Shown here piece by piece: positions 8,459 through 15,783 of a DNA stretch of 64,000 bases; position 1 is the first letter of the stretch, and each line of letters begins with the position of its first letter. The position numbers and the translations under genes were made by a program. The notes beneath the pieces were generated by a model. That model was not told the DNA's origin. It made no database searches and saw only the letters and a program-made list of their open reading frames with translations. This DNA is from Pseudorhodoferax sp. Leaf267 (GTDB lineage Bacteria > Pseudomonadota > Gammaproteobacteria > Burkholderiales > Burkholderiaceae_C): the NCBI RefSeq assembly GCF_001422405.1, contig NZ_LMMV01000001.1:1359291-1423290 (forward strand). Reading direction: 5' to 3'.

Positions 8459-8773
8459 ATGAAGGCATCAACAGTCAGAGTCGCTGAAGTGAACGCAGCG
8501 GCCATCGACCACTACAAAGCCATGCGAGGCGCTCTGCTCGAAGGGAGCGACGAGGATCGCCTACTGTGCGAGATCGTGGTCACCGCCCAGCTCGCGCTGC
8601 TGGGGCACGAGGTGCCTTTCAGGATCCACGCCATCCGCCTGTTCGGGTTGGGGGTTTCCAGGGAACGGCTGGAGCGCGTGATCCTGGCCGGGATCGGTGT
8701 CACGCTGGTGTTGCCGCAAGCGGCGCTGGTGCTCGACTGGATCGAGGCGGCGCAGCGCGAGCACGCTGCCTGA
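8459..8773 (+). CDS. Small carboxymuconolactone-decarboxylase-like protein
   Basis: A 104-residue all-helical protein beginning MKASTVRVAEVN; AGGAG lies six bases upstream of the ATG. The segment CEIVVTAQLALLGHEVPFRIHAIRLFGLGVSRE resembles the core helix pair of the CMD/AhpD fold, in which a catalytic Cys or acidic residue and a His sit on one helix. Here the helix carries HEVPFRIHA in place of the usual CxxCxxxH. Whether this small version is an enzyme is uncertain. It is transcribed away from the VOC operon and is followed by a convergent Bug gene (8827-9783), so it appears to be a single-gene unit controlled with the divergent operon. Confidence 0.7.
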   Translation: MKASTVRVAEVNAAAIDHYKAMRGALLEGSDEDRLLCEIVVTAQLALLGHEVPFRIHAIRLFGLGVSRERLERVILAGIGVTLVLPQAALVLDWIEAAQREHAA

Positions 8774-8826
8774 GCGCGTCAGGCCCTTGCGCCTGCGCGG
8801 GCCACCGTCGCGTGCAGCAGGGCCGC

Positions 8827-9783
8827 TCAGTCTGTCTCGATCCGGGCCGTGGCGACTAGCTTGCGCCAGCGCGCGATCTCGGCGTCCTGGTAGCGCGCCA
8901 GTTCATCGCCGCACAGCACCATCGCCTCACGGCCGCCGGCCTTGTCGCCATCGTGTACCTGCGCGCTGTTCGCCGCCTGGCGCACCGTCTGCCGCATCTT
9001 CGCCACCATGGCCGCGGGCGTGTTGCGCGGCAGATAGGTGGCGAACCACACGCTGACATTGAAGCCTGCGACGCCCGCCTCCGGCGCCGAGGGCGCCTCT
9101 TGCAGCGCTGCGGAGCGCTTGGCGTCCGCTGCGACCAACGGCCGGATCCGCCCACTCTGGTAGCTGGACTTGGCCGTTGACACATCGGACATCAACAAGT
9201 CGACCTGGCCGGACTGGATGTCGACCAGCGCCTGCGACGTCGCCTTGTAGGGAACTCCACGCAGCTCGATGCCGGCAATCTGCTGCAGCCACTCCGCAGT
9301 CAGCCGCGTGAGACCGGTCGAAGTGGCGTAGGTGTACTTCTGCGGATGGGCCTTGGCGTCGGCGATGAACTCCGGCAAGGTCTTGTGCGGCAGCGTGGCC
9401 CGCATCCACACGTTCATAGGCGCTTTGGATATCGCACAGACGGGAACGAGATCGGCGGGGTCGAAGGGCGCGACCTTCTTAAGCACCGGCAACAGGGTGG
9501 GCACGGAGTTGCTTGTGAACAGCACCGTCAGCCCGTCTGCAGGCGCATTCAACACCGCACGAACGCCGATCACACCCTCCGCGCCAGCGCGGTTGTCCAC
9601 CACGACCGGCTGGCCCAACGCCTCCGACATCGCGAGAGCGAACGGCCGTGCTGTCGAGTCCACAGACGAACCCGCGCCGAACGGCACGATCAAGCGGATG
9701 GGTGTGCCGGATGGCACCTGCGCACCAGCCCATCCCGAGACCAGTAGCACGCCGGCACACCCAAGATTCGCAATCGTCTTCAT
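8827..9783 (-). CDS. Bug-family TTT substrate-binding protein
   Basis: A receptor of 318 residues with a Sec-type signal peptide (MKTIANLGCAGVLLVSGWAGAQ). The ligand loop is PFGAGSSVDSTAR, in which the usual second and third Gly are Ser, and the next loop is VVDNRAGAEG. The ATG at 9783 is preferred over an upstream ATG four codons earlier because the signal peptide starts there. The gene is a single minus-strand unit divergent from the beta-keto acid cleavage enzyme operon at 10024, sharing a 240-base control region. It therefore probably supplies the substrate of that operon; this is inference from arrangement. Confidence 0.93.
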   Translation of the reverse strand: MKTIANLGCAGVLLVSGWAGAQVPSGTPIRLIVPFGAGSSVDSTARPFALAMSEALGQPVVVDNRAGAEGVIGVRAVLNAPADGLTVLFTSNSVPTLLPVLKKVAPFDPADLVPVCAISKAPMNVWMRATLPHKTLPEFIADAKAHPQKYTYATSTGLTRLTAEWLQQIAGIELRGVPYKATSQALVDIQSGQVDLLMSDVSTAKSSYQSGRIRPLVAADAKRSAALQEAPSAPEAGVAGFNVSVWFATYLPRNTPAAMVAKMRQTVRQAANSAQVHDGDKAGGREAMVLCGDELARYQDAEIARWRKLVATARIETD

Positions 9784-9841
9784 CGATGTCTCCAAAAGCT
9801 CGACGACACACTTGCGCCGCCCATCTACAATTTTATCCCGC

Positions 9842-9854
9842 TATATGACATATA
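9842..9854. promoter_or_regulatory. Palindromic operator TATATGACATATA
   Basis: A perfect 13-bp palindrome (TATATG-A-CATATA) in the divergent region between the Bug gene (start 9783) and the DUF849 operon (start 10024), immediately after ATCCCGC. A similar word order, ATCCCG then ATATG within two bases, occurs near 8195-8206 and, inverted, near 8331-8342, suggesting that one regulator may act at all three places. This is proposed from sequence only. Confidence 0.5.
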
Positions 9855-10023
9855 TCAACAACCTAGACACTCCTTATACGGCCCTCAAAGAGATCGCAGA
9901 CCCAACACCCGATCGATGCGATGAACCCCAGCATCAAATAATATCTCGTTTAGCGGGACTTATTGACACACGCATCGCGCCCCGCGACAATCGAACGAAC
10001 CCGCACCACCACGAGGAGACCTC

Positions 10024-10905
10024 TTGCACAACCCCGTCATCTTGACCTGCGCCGTCACCGGCGGCGACGACACCGCAGGCCGCTTCCAGGCCGTCCCGGT
10101 CACACCCGAGCAGATCGCGCGCGCCGCCATCGATGCCTGCAAGGCCGGTGCCGCCATCGCCCACATCCACGTGCGCCACCCGGAGACGGGCAAGCCGAGC
10201 ATGGAGACCGCGCTGTACCGCGAGGTGGTGGACCGCATCCGCGACAGCGGAAGCCCCGTCATCGTCAACCTGACCACCGGCCCCGGTGCGCGCTTCGTGC
10301 CCAGCAACACGCTGGCCAACACGGCCGAGCCCGGCTCCAACCTGCGCCCGCCCATCGAGCGGGTGCAGCACATCGTCGAGCTCAAGCCCGACATCTGCAG
10401 CCTGGACATGGGTACGCTGAATTTCGGCAAAGGCGTGCTGGTCAACGTGCCGGCCCATGTAGAGACCATCGCCGCGGCCATTCGCGCGGCCGGCGTCAAG
10501 CCGGAACTCGAAGTGTTCGACACCGGCCATATCGCGCTGTCGCTGGACATGATCAAGCGCGGCCTGCTGGACGACAAACCCCTGTTCCAGATGGTGATGG
10601 GCGTGCCATGGGGCGCGCCGGCCAGCACCGAGGTGCTGGCGTCGATGAAGAGCATGCTGCCGCACGGCGCCCAATGGGCTGCGTTCGGCGTCGGCCGCGC
10701 CCAGTTCCCAATGGTGGCGCAGGCTTTCCTGCTGGGCGGGCATGTGCGCGTCGGACTCGAAGACAACCTGTACATCGCCAAAGGCGAACTGGCACCGGAC
10801 AACGCATCCCTGGTCCGCAAGGCGGCCAACGTCATCGACTTGCTGGGCAGCCGGCTGGCCACGCCCGCAGAGGCGCGCGTCATGCTGGGGCTGGCTTCGG
10901 TATGA
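10024..10905 (+). CDS. Beta-keto acid cleavage enzyme (BKACE, DUF849 family)
   Basis: A 293-residue zinc-dependent TIM-barrel enzyme of the family that cleaves beta-keto acids with acetyl-CoA (the founding member acts on 3-keto-5-aminohexanoate). The zinc motif HIHVRHP is at residues 47-53. Other family segments are LDMGTLNFG, EVFDTGHIA, GVGRAQ and the C-terminal HVRVGLEDN. Translation must begin at the TTG at 10024, since the conserved core starts immediately and the next Met is at residue 60; GGAG lies eight bases before it. It leads a five-gene plus-strand operon and overlaps the nitrilase-type gene by four bases (ATGA). The keto-acid substrate is unknown. Confidence 0.92.
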   Translation: MHNPVILTCAVTGGDDTAGRFQAVPVTPEQIARAAIDACKAGAAIAHIHVRHPETGKPSMETALYREVVDRIRDSGSPVIVNLTTGPGARFVPSNTLANTAEPGSNLRPPIERVQHIVELKPDICSLDMGTLNFGKGVLVNVPAHVETIAAAIRAAGVKPELEVFDTGHIALSLDMIKRGLLDDKPLFQMVMGVPWGAPASTEVLASMKSMLPHGAQWAAFGVGRAQFPMVAQAFLLGGHVRVGLEDNLYIAKGELAPDNASLVRKAANVIDLLGSRLATPAEARVMLGLASV

Positions 10906-11798
10906 ACCTCACCCGGCCGCCCGAAGAGGTTCGCTCCGCAGCCGAAGGCGAAGGCCCCCGCATGAGCGACAGGTCGTTCATCGCGGCCTGCGTGCAGCTG
11001 TGCCCGGGCGATGACCGGGCGGCCAATCTCGAACAAGTGCGCCACGGTGTGCAGAGCGCACGCCAGCAAGGCGCCGCCCTGGTAGCACTGCCGGAATACG
11101 CCACTTTTTTACACGCCAGTGGCGCCGCCATGCGCAACAACGCCGACGCCGAGCTGGCCGACCCTGCGCTGCCCAAGCTGCAGGCCATGGCGCGCGAGCA
11201 CGCGGTCTGGCTGCTGGTGGGTTCGCTCGCGCTGCCCGGCCTCGAAGGCCGGCTGGTCAACCGCTCCTACCTGCTGTCTGCCGACGGTGCCGTCGTGGCG
11301 TCCTACGACAAGATTCACATGTTTGACGCGACGCTCAAGGGCGGCCGCGTGATCCGCGAATCCGCCGCCTACGCGCCCGGCGCCACGGCCGTGTTGGCCG
11401 AGACGCCCTGGGCCCGACTCGGCCTGTCGATCTGCTATGACGTGCGCTTTCCCCACCTCTACCGTCAATTGGCCCAGGCCGGTGCCGAGGTGCTGGCCAT
11501 CCCGGCGGCATTCACCAGGCAGACCGGCAGCTTGCACTGGCGGGCCCTGCTGCAGGCACGGGCGATTGAGAACGGCGCGTTCATCCTCGCCCCCGCGACT
11601 TGCGGCGAGCACCCCGGCGGGCACCAGACCTATGGGCATGCCATGGTGATCGGCCCCGACGGGCAGGTCCTTGCCGAAGCCGGCGACGCCCCGCAGGTGG
11701 TCTGCGCGCGAATCGACCTGGACCAGGTCACCAATGTGCGCGCACGGCTTCCTTCCCTGACCCACGACCGGGCGTTCCAGTTGGCAACCCCGGCCTGA
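10902..11798 (+). CDS. Carbon-nitrogen hydrolase (nitrilase superfamily amidase)
   Basis: A 298-residue cytoplasmic hydrolase of the Nit/omega-amidase branch that would hydrolyse an amide bond. The catalytic triad is visible: Glu65 in LPEYATF, Lys137 in YDKIHMFD and Cys178 in SICYDVRFP. The ATG at 10902 overlaps the upstream stop by four bases; a second ATG at 10962 would remove 20 non-conserved residues and is equally plausible, because homologues usually begin just before SFIAACVQ. It sits between the keto-acid cleavage enzyme and a CMD protein, so a nitrogen-containing intermediate (amide or omega-amino acid derivative) is likely in this pathway. The substrate is inferred only at that level. 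Confidence 0.92.
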   Translation: MNLTRPPEEVRSAAEGEGPRMSDRSFIAACVQLCPGDDRAANLEQVRHGVQSARQQGAALVALPEYATFLHASGAAMRNNADAELADPALPKLQAMAREHAVWLLVGSLALPGLEGRLVNRSYLLSADGAVVASYDKIHMFDATLKGGRVIRESAAYAPGATAVLAETPWARLGLSICYDVRFPHLYRQLAQAGAEVLAIPAAFTRQTGSLHWRALLQARAIENGAFILAPATCGEHPGGHQTYGHAMVIGPDGQVLAEAGDAPQVVCARIDLDQVTNVRARLPSLTHDRAFQLATPA

Positions 11799-11810
11799 AG
11801 CGAGACACAC

Positions 11811-12374
11811 ATGACCCGATTCGAAGTTCTGGACCGTGAGCAGATGAGCGCCCCCCAGCGCGAGGTGGCCGACGCCATCGCCAGCGGTCCGCGCGGCGCA
11901 CTGAAGGGGCCGTTCCTGGCATTGATCCACAACCCGGCGCTGGCCAGCAAGGTGCAGGCGCTGGGCGAGCACCTGCGCTACAACACCGGCATCGCGCAGC
12001 AACTGGTCGAGATCGCCATCCTGGTCACGGCCAGACGCTGGAGCTGCGACTACGAATGGGCCGCTCACGCACGCATCGCACGCGAAGCGGGCTTGCGCGA
12101 AGAGATCACCGGCCCCATCGCACAGGGCCGCCGGCCCGATGGCATGGACGCCACCGAAGAAGCGCTGCACGACTTTGCGTACGAGACCGTGTGGCTGGGC
12201 GAGCCGTCGGATAGCGCCTTCGACGCACTGGCGGCCATCTTCGGCAAGCCGGCCACGCTCGACGTGCTGGCCGTCTGCGGCTACTACACGCTGCTGGCCT
12301 TCGTGCTCAATACCGCCAAACTGCCCTTGCCGGCCGGCGCATCGCCACTGCCCCCCAACGCGGAGAACACCTGA
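11811..12374 (+). CDS. Carboxymuconolactone decarboxylase (CMD) family protein
   Basis: A 187-residue helical protein of the CMD/AhpD-like superfamily. The core reads VEIAILVTARRWSCDYEWAAH, with Glu and His in the place where AhpD proteins have CxxC and His. It is thus a decarboxylase- or hydrolase-like member rather than an alkylhydroperoxidase. It starts 12 bases after the nitrilase-type gene, with a weak GAGACACAC upstream, and ends one base before the next ATG. CMD proteins of this length often sit in aromatic or amide degradation operons without an assigned function. Confidence 0.88.
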   Translation: MTRFEVLDREQMSAPQREVADAIASGPRGALKGPFLALIHNPALASKVQALGEHLRYNTGIAQQLVEIAILVTARRWSCDYEWAAHARIAREAGLREEITGPIAQGRRPDGMDATEEALHDFAYETVWLGEPSDSAFDALAAIFGKPATLDVLAVCGYYTLLAFVLNTAKLPLPAGASPLPPNAENT

Positions 12375-12375
12375 C

Positions 12376-13305
12376 ATGACTGCACCGAAAGTCGGATTGA
12401 TCGGCGCCGGCAACATGGGCCAGCCCATGGCGCTACGCCTGCTGGAACAGGGCGTGGACCTGTCGGTCTGCGACCGCAACCCCGCTGCTCTCGAGCCCCT
12501 GGTGGCACTGGGCGCCCATGTCTGCGCCGACCCGCAGGCGCTGGCTGACCGCTGCGAACTGATCATCGCTTCCATGCCTTCGCGCGAGGCGAGCCTCGCC
12601 GTGGCGCTGGGCGAGCGCGGCATGGCGGCAGGCAAGGCGCTGCGGGTCTACATCGAGACCTCGACGTTGGGCAGCGCCGTCATGGACAAGATCGCCACCG
12701 GGCTGCGCAGCAAAGGCATCGGCCTGATCGACGCGCCGATCAGCGGCGGCCCTCCGGCTGCGCGCATCGGCAAGCTGGCGGTGCTGGCATCGGGCAGCGA
12801 GGCCGACTTCGGCTACGCCCGTGCCACGCTGGACCTGCTCGCCGCCAAGCTCATCTACCTGGGCGCCAAGCCCGGCATCTCCCAGGTGGCCAAGATCATC
12901 AACAACCATGTGTCCGCCGCGGGCCGCATGGCGGTGTTCGAAGGGCTGACCATGGGCATCAAGGCCGGGTTGGACCCGAAGGTGCTCAACGAGGTGTTCA
13001 ACGCCGGTTCCGGCCAGAACTACACGACCCTGCACAAGGTGCCGGCCGCCATCCTGAGCGGCAGCTTCAAGTTCAACGGGCCCCTGTCGATCGGCTTGAA
13101 GGACGAGGCGCTGATGCTCGAAGAGGCCGAACGCCATGGCGCGGCCCTGTGGCTGGCGCCGCGCATCCTGGAGCTGTACCGCGAGGCGGCCGCCGCCGGC
13201 TACAAGGACGAGGACAGCATGAAGATGTTCCTGTTCATGCAGTCACAAGCGCTGCCCGACGGCGGCGCCAAGCTGGCCGCGCAGTGGTCCACGGACGGCC
13301 GGTAG
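12376..13305 (+). CDS. NAD(P)-dependent beta-hydroxyacid dehydrogenase family protein
   Basis: A 309-residue member of the 3-hydroxyisobutyrate / tartronate-semialdehyde dehydrogenase family. The Rossmann motif GLIGAGNMG is near residue 10, the substrate-binding DAPISGGP near 125, and the catalytic Lys lies in GISQVAKIINN near 175. It would reversibly oxidise a beta-hydroxy acid to the semialdehyde or keto acid. The ATG at 12376 follows the CMD stop by one base, and the next gene starts two bases after its stop, so this is tight operon packing. A 3-oxo acid made here could feed the beta-keto acid cleavage enzyme encoded by the first gene of the operon; that link is inference. Confidence 0.92.
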   Translation: MTAPKVGLIGAGNMGQPMALRLLEQGVDLSVCDRNPAALEPLVALGAHVCADPQALADRCELIIASMPSREASLAVALGERGMAAGKALRVYIETSTLGSAVMDKIATGLRSKGIGLIDAPISGGPPAARIGKLAVLASGSEADFGYARATLDLLAAKLIYLGAKPGISQVAKIINNHVSAAGRMAVFEGLTMGIKAGLDPKVLNEVFNAGSGQNYTTLHKVPAAILSGSFKFNGPLSIGLKDEALMLEEAERHGAALWLAPRILELYREAAAAGYKDEDSMKMFLFMQSQALPDGGAKLAAQWSTDGR

Positions 13306-13307
13306 GC

Positions 13308-14669
13308 ATGACGCAGGAAGCAGCCGCCAGCCGCATCACCGCCACCTTGGCGCACCAGGTGCACACGCTGCGCCTGGCCGACGTGCCGGAGCGTGCGCGC
13401 CACGCAGCCCTGCGCGCGCTGGTCAACATCGTGGGCTGCTGTGTCGGCGGCGCGCGCCACGTTATCGTCGAGACGGCCGCGCACACGCTGCTACCCTACG
13501 CTGGCCGGCCCACCTCGGGCCTGCTGGGCCGACCGGAACAGACCGATGCGCTGACGGCCAGCCTGCTCAACGCACTGAGCTCCGCGGCCTATTCGTTCGA
13601 CGACACGCACGCTGAGACCATCCTACACCCCACCGGCGTGGTGGTCGCTGCCCTGCTCGCGCACGCCGGCCACACGCCCGTGCGCGGCGACGACTTCCTG
13701 CTGGCGCTGACGCTGGGCGTGGACGTGGCCTCGCGCATCAGCAAGGCGGTGTCGATGGCGCCGGCGCAGGGGCCGATCGGCTGGTCGCAGACCGGCATTG
13801 CGGCCGGCATCGGTGCCGCAGCGGCGATGGCCAAGGTGCTGCAGCTCGACGCCAATCGCACCGGCTGGGCCATCGGGCATGCGGTGCAGCAGGCATCGGG
13901 CTTGCGCGTGGCGCACGGCAGCATGGCGGCCACGCTGATCTTCGGCAACGCCGCGCAAGGCGGGCTGCGCAGCGCTTTGCTTGCCCGACACGGACTGAGC
14001 GGGCCGGATGCGCCGCTGGAAGGCCGCTACGGTTTTGCCGAACTGTTTGCCAGCGTGCCGCACCTGGCCTATCTGACCGACGGGCTGGGCGAGCGCTTCG
14101 AGGTCGAAGCCCTGGCCTACAAGCCTTACCCCTGCGGCATCGTGATCCACCCCGCCGTCGATGCCGCGCTGGACTGCCGCACCCGGCAGCGCCCGGGCGA
14201 TAGCATCGCCGCCGTCCGCCTGCGCGTGCACCCCTCGGCACTGGCGCTGGGGTTCTGCCGGCATCCGGCTGATCCGCTGCAAGCCAAGGTCAGCCTGTAC
14301 CACTGGACGGCTGTTGCGCTGGCCACCGGCCGCGCGGGCTTGGCGGAAGGTGGCAGCCAGGGCATCGACGACCCGGAGATCGTGCGGCTGCGCGGCCTCA
14401 TCGAGGTGGAGGCCGACACGCAACTCACGCCAGAGGCCGCCAGCCTGATCGTGACCCACGCCAATGGCCACCAATGCATGGCCGAAGTGGCGCAGTGCAA
14501 GGGCAGCGTGGCCAATCCGATGACCGACGCCGATCTGGAAGCGAAATTCCACGGCCAGGCCAGGCTGAGCCTGCCGCCCGAGGCGGCAGCCGCGCTCTTG
14601 CACGCCTGCTGGACGGTGGAGCAAATGGACAACGTGGCCGACTTGGTGGCGCTAGCCCACGCTGGCTGA
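13308..14669 (+). CDS. MmgE/PrpD family protein
   Basis: A 453-residue protein of the 2-methylcitrate dehydratase / aconitate decarboxylase / epimerase family. The N-terminal helical bundle (RHAALRALVNIVGCCVGGA), the FDDTHAETILHPTG segment and the KPYPCG segment before HPAVDAAL are family hallmarks. It starts two bases after the preceding stop. It is only distantly similar to the product of 3897-5294, so the two operons on either side of 9 kb each have their own member. The reaction, dehydration, decarboxylation or epimerisation of a small polycarboxylate, cannot be chosen from sequence. Confidence 0.9.
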   Translation: MTQEAAASRITATLAHQVHTLRLADVPERARHAALRALVNIVGCCVGGARHVIVETAAHTLLPYAGRPTSGLLGRPEQTDALTASLLNALSSAAYSFDDTHAETILHPTGVVVAALLAHAGHTPVRGDDFLLALTLGVDVASRISKAVSMAPAQGPIGWSQTGIAAGIGAAAAMAKVLQLDANRTGWAIGHAVQQASGLRVAHGSMAATLIFGNAAQGGLRSALLARHGLSGPDAPLEGRYGFAELFASVPHLAYLTDGLGERFEVEALAYKPYPCGIVIHPAVDAALDCRTRQRPGDSIAAVRLRVHPSALALGFCRHPADPLQAKVSLYHWTAVALATGRAGLAEGGSQGIDDPEIVRLRGLIEVEADTQLTPEAASLIVTHANGHQCMAEVAQCKGSVANPMTDADLEAKFHGQARLSLPPEAAAALLHACWTVEQMDNVADLVALAHAG

Positions 14670-14673
14670 ACGA

Positions 14674-14694
14674 GCGCCGGCCAGGCCCTGGCGC
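14674..14694 (+). terminator. Hairpin after the BKACE operon
   Basis: GCGCC and GGCGC form a 5-bp stem with a GC-rich interior containing CCAGG-C-CCTGG, five bases after the MmgE/PrpD stop codon. There is no T-run, so termination would be weak or Rho-dependent. It lies just before the promoter region of the IclR gene. Confidence 0.3.
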
Positions 14695-14720
14695 CGAGGG
14701 GTGCTCGGCTATAGTTTCCA

Positions 14721-14738
14721 GGTTCCGCATTGCGAACC
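14721..14738. promoter_or_regulatory. Candidate IclR autoregulatory operator
   Basis: GGTTCCGCATTGCGAACC contains a perfect GGTTC/GAACC inverted repeat with an eight-base centre. It lies 41 bases upstream of the IclR start codon and just after a possible -10 box TATAGT (14710-14715). IclR-family proteins commonly bind such short dyads in their own promoter, so this is the best candidate for autoregulation. No second copy was noticed in the window. Confidence 0.5.
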
Positions 14739-14778
14739 CGTGAGATTTTCTTGCGAGGCAAGGAGCAGTTCGAAGACC

Positions 14779-15669
14779 ATGGCCACACGCGCGACGAAGA
14801 CAACCCCGGCAACCAAGCCTGCCAGCAAGACCCCGAAGCTGAAGAAGGCCGAGGGCGATGCGCAGAGCAGCTTCGAGCGCATGCTGGGTCTGCTGGACTT
14901 GTTCACCCCGTCCATGCCGGTACGGCCCGCGCTCGATCTGGTCAACTACCTGGGCACCTCGCGCTCCACCTCGTACCGCTACATCAAGGCCCTGCACGCG
15001 GCCGGCCTGATCGAGGCGGTGGCCAATGGCCGCTACGTGCTGGGACCACGCATCGTCGAGTTCGACCGCCAGATCCGCATGTCCGACCCGCTGTACAAGG
15101 GCGGCGGCAAGGTGCTGCCTCCGCTGGTCGCGCTGACGGGGCATTCGGCATTGCTGTGCGCGCTGTCCAGCGACACCGTGATGTGCGTGCGCGAGGAATT
15201 GGCACCCGGCAGCCCGGCTGTCCTGTTCTCGCGCGGCCAGCGCCGGCCGCTGTTCGCGGGGGCGGCATCCAAGGTCATCCTGCCCTACGTGCCGCCGCAC
15301 CGGTTGCGCAGCATCTTTCAGCAGCACCAGCGCGCCATCGCGCTGGCCGGCCTGGGCACGGACTGGCAGTCGTTCCGCGACACCCTGTCGGCCATCCGGC
15401 GCGACGGCTACGTCATGAGCCAGGGCGAGTTCAACCCCGGCGTGTTCGGCATCAGCGCCCCGGTGTTCAATGCGGCGGGGCTGGTGGTCGGGAGCATCGG
15501 CATCGCAGGCTCGCAAGAGCGGCTGGACCGCAAGAAGATGCCGGCCTACTGCGAGGCCGTGGTCGCCGCGGCCAGGCAGCTCAGCGAGGCGCTGGCCGAC
15601 GAAGGCGGCGACCTGATCAACCCGCCGCGCGCCTTCGGTTCGGTGTCCGCACGCAACAGCGGGCCTTGA
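14779..15669 (+). CDS. IclR family transcriptional regulator
   Basis: A 296-residue regulator. After a Lys/Thr/Pro-rich N-terminal tail of about 25 residues comes a winged helix-turn-helix (SSFERMLGLLDLF... LVNYLGTSRSTSYRYIKALHAAGLIE), then an IclR effector-binding domain (LPPLVALTGHSALLCAL to GSIGIAG). The ATG at 14779 is chosen because the family motif begins shortly after it. The gene follows the BKACE operon on the same strand after a hairpin and has its own candidate operator. It is the natural regulator of the BKACE operon and perhaps of the operators at 8.2-9.85 kb. The effector would be a small carboxylate or aromatic acid by family habit. Confidence 0.93.
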   Translation: MATRATKTTPATKPASKTPKLKKAEGDAQSSFERMLGLLDLFTPSMPVRPALDLVNYLGTSRSTSYRYIKALHAAGLIEAVANGRYVLGPRIVEFDRQIRMSDPLYKGGGKVLPPLVALTGHSALLCALSSDTVMCVREELAPGSPAVLFSRGQRRPLFAGAASKVILPYVPPHRLRSIFQQHQRAIALAGLGTDWQSFRDTLSAIRRDGYVMSQGEFNPGVFGISAPVFNAAGLVVGSIGIAGSQERLDRKKMPAYCEAVVAAARQLSEALADEGGDLINPPRAFGSVSARNSGP

Positions 15670-15690
15670 CCGGCCGGGCAAGCTGGCCGG
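15670..15690. terminator. Hairpin in the convergent gap after IclR
   Basis: CCGGCC and GGCCGG form a 6-bp stem around a nine-base loop, overlapping the end of the IclR gene and followed by GTCTTACC rather than a T-run. It is a weak candidate terminator between the convergent IclR and aldehyde dehydrogenase genes. Confidence 0.3.
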
Positions 15691-15733
15691 GTCTTACCGA
15701 GACTTTCTCATCAAGAGCCCAGCGCGTTCACCT

Positions 15734-15778
15734 CCATCCATAGAAACCACAGGTGCTGCACTTCGCTTTCAAATCCGC
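15734..15778 (+). repeat. Direct repeat, left copy, flanking aldehyde dehydrogenase
   Basis: A 45-base segment whose core GGTGCTGCACTTC is followed by TTTCAAATCCGC. It matches, in the same orientation and with roughly three quarters identity, the 44-base segment at 17400-17443 on the other side of the aldehyde dehydrogenase gene. The left copy lies only five bases beyond the end of that gene. Such a pair could be solo insertion-sequence ends or the trace of a recombination event. Confidence 0.6.
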
Positions 15779-15783
15779 GATGT

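Noticed and set aside
9963-10901. In-frame upstream extension of the nitrilase-type gene
   Set aside because: It overlaps the BKACE gene in another frame and has no family similarity; the real start is at 10902 or 10962.
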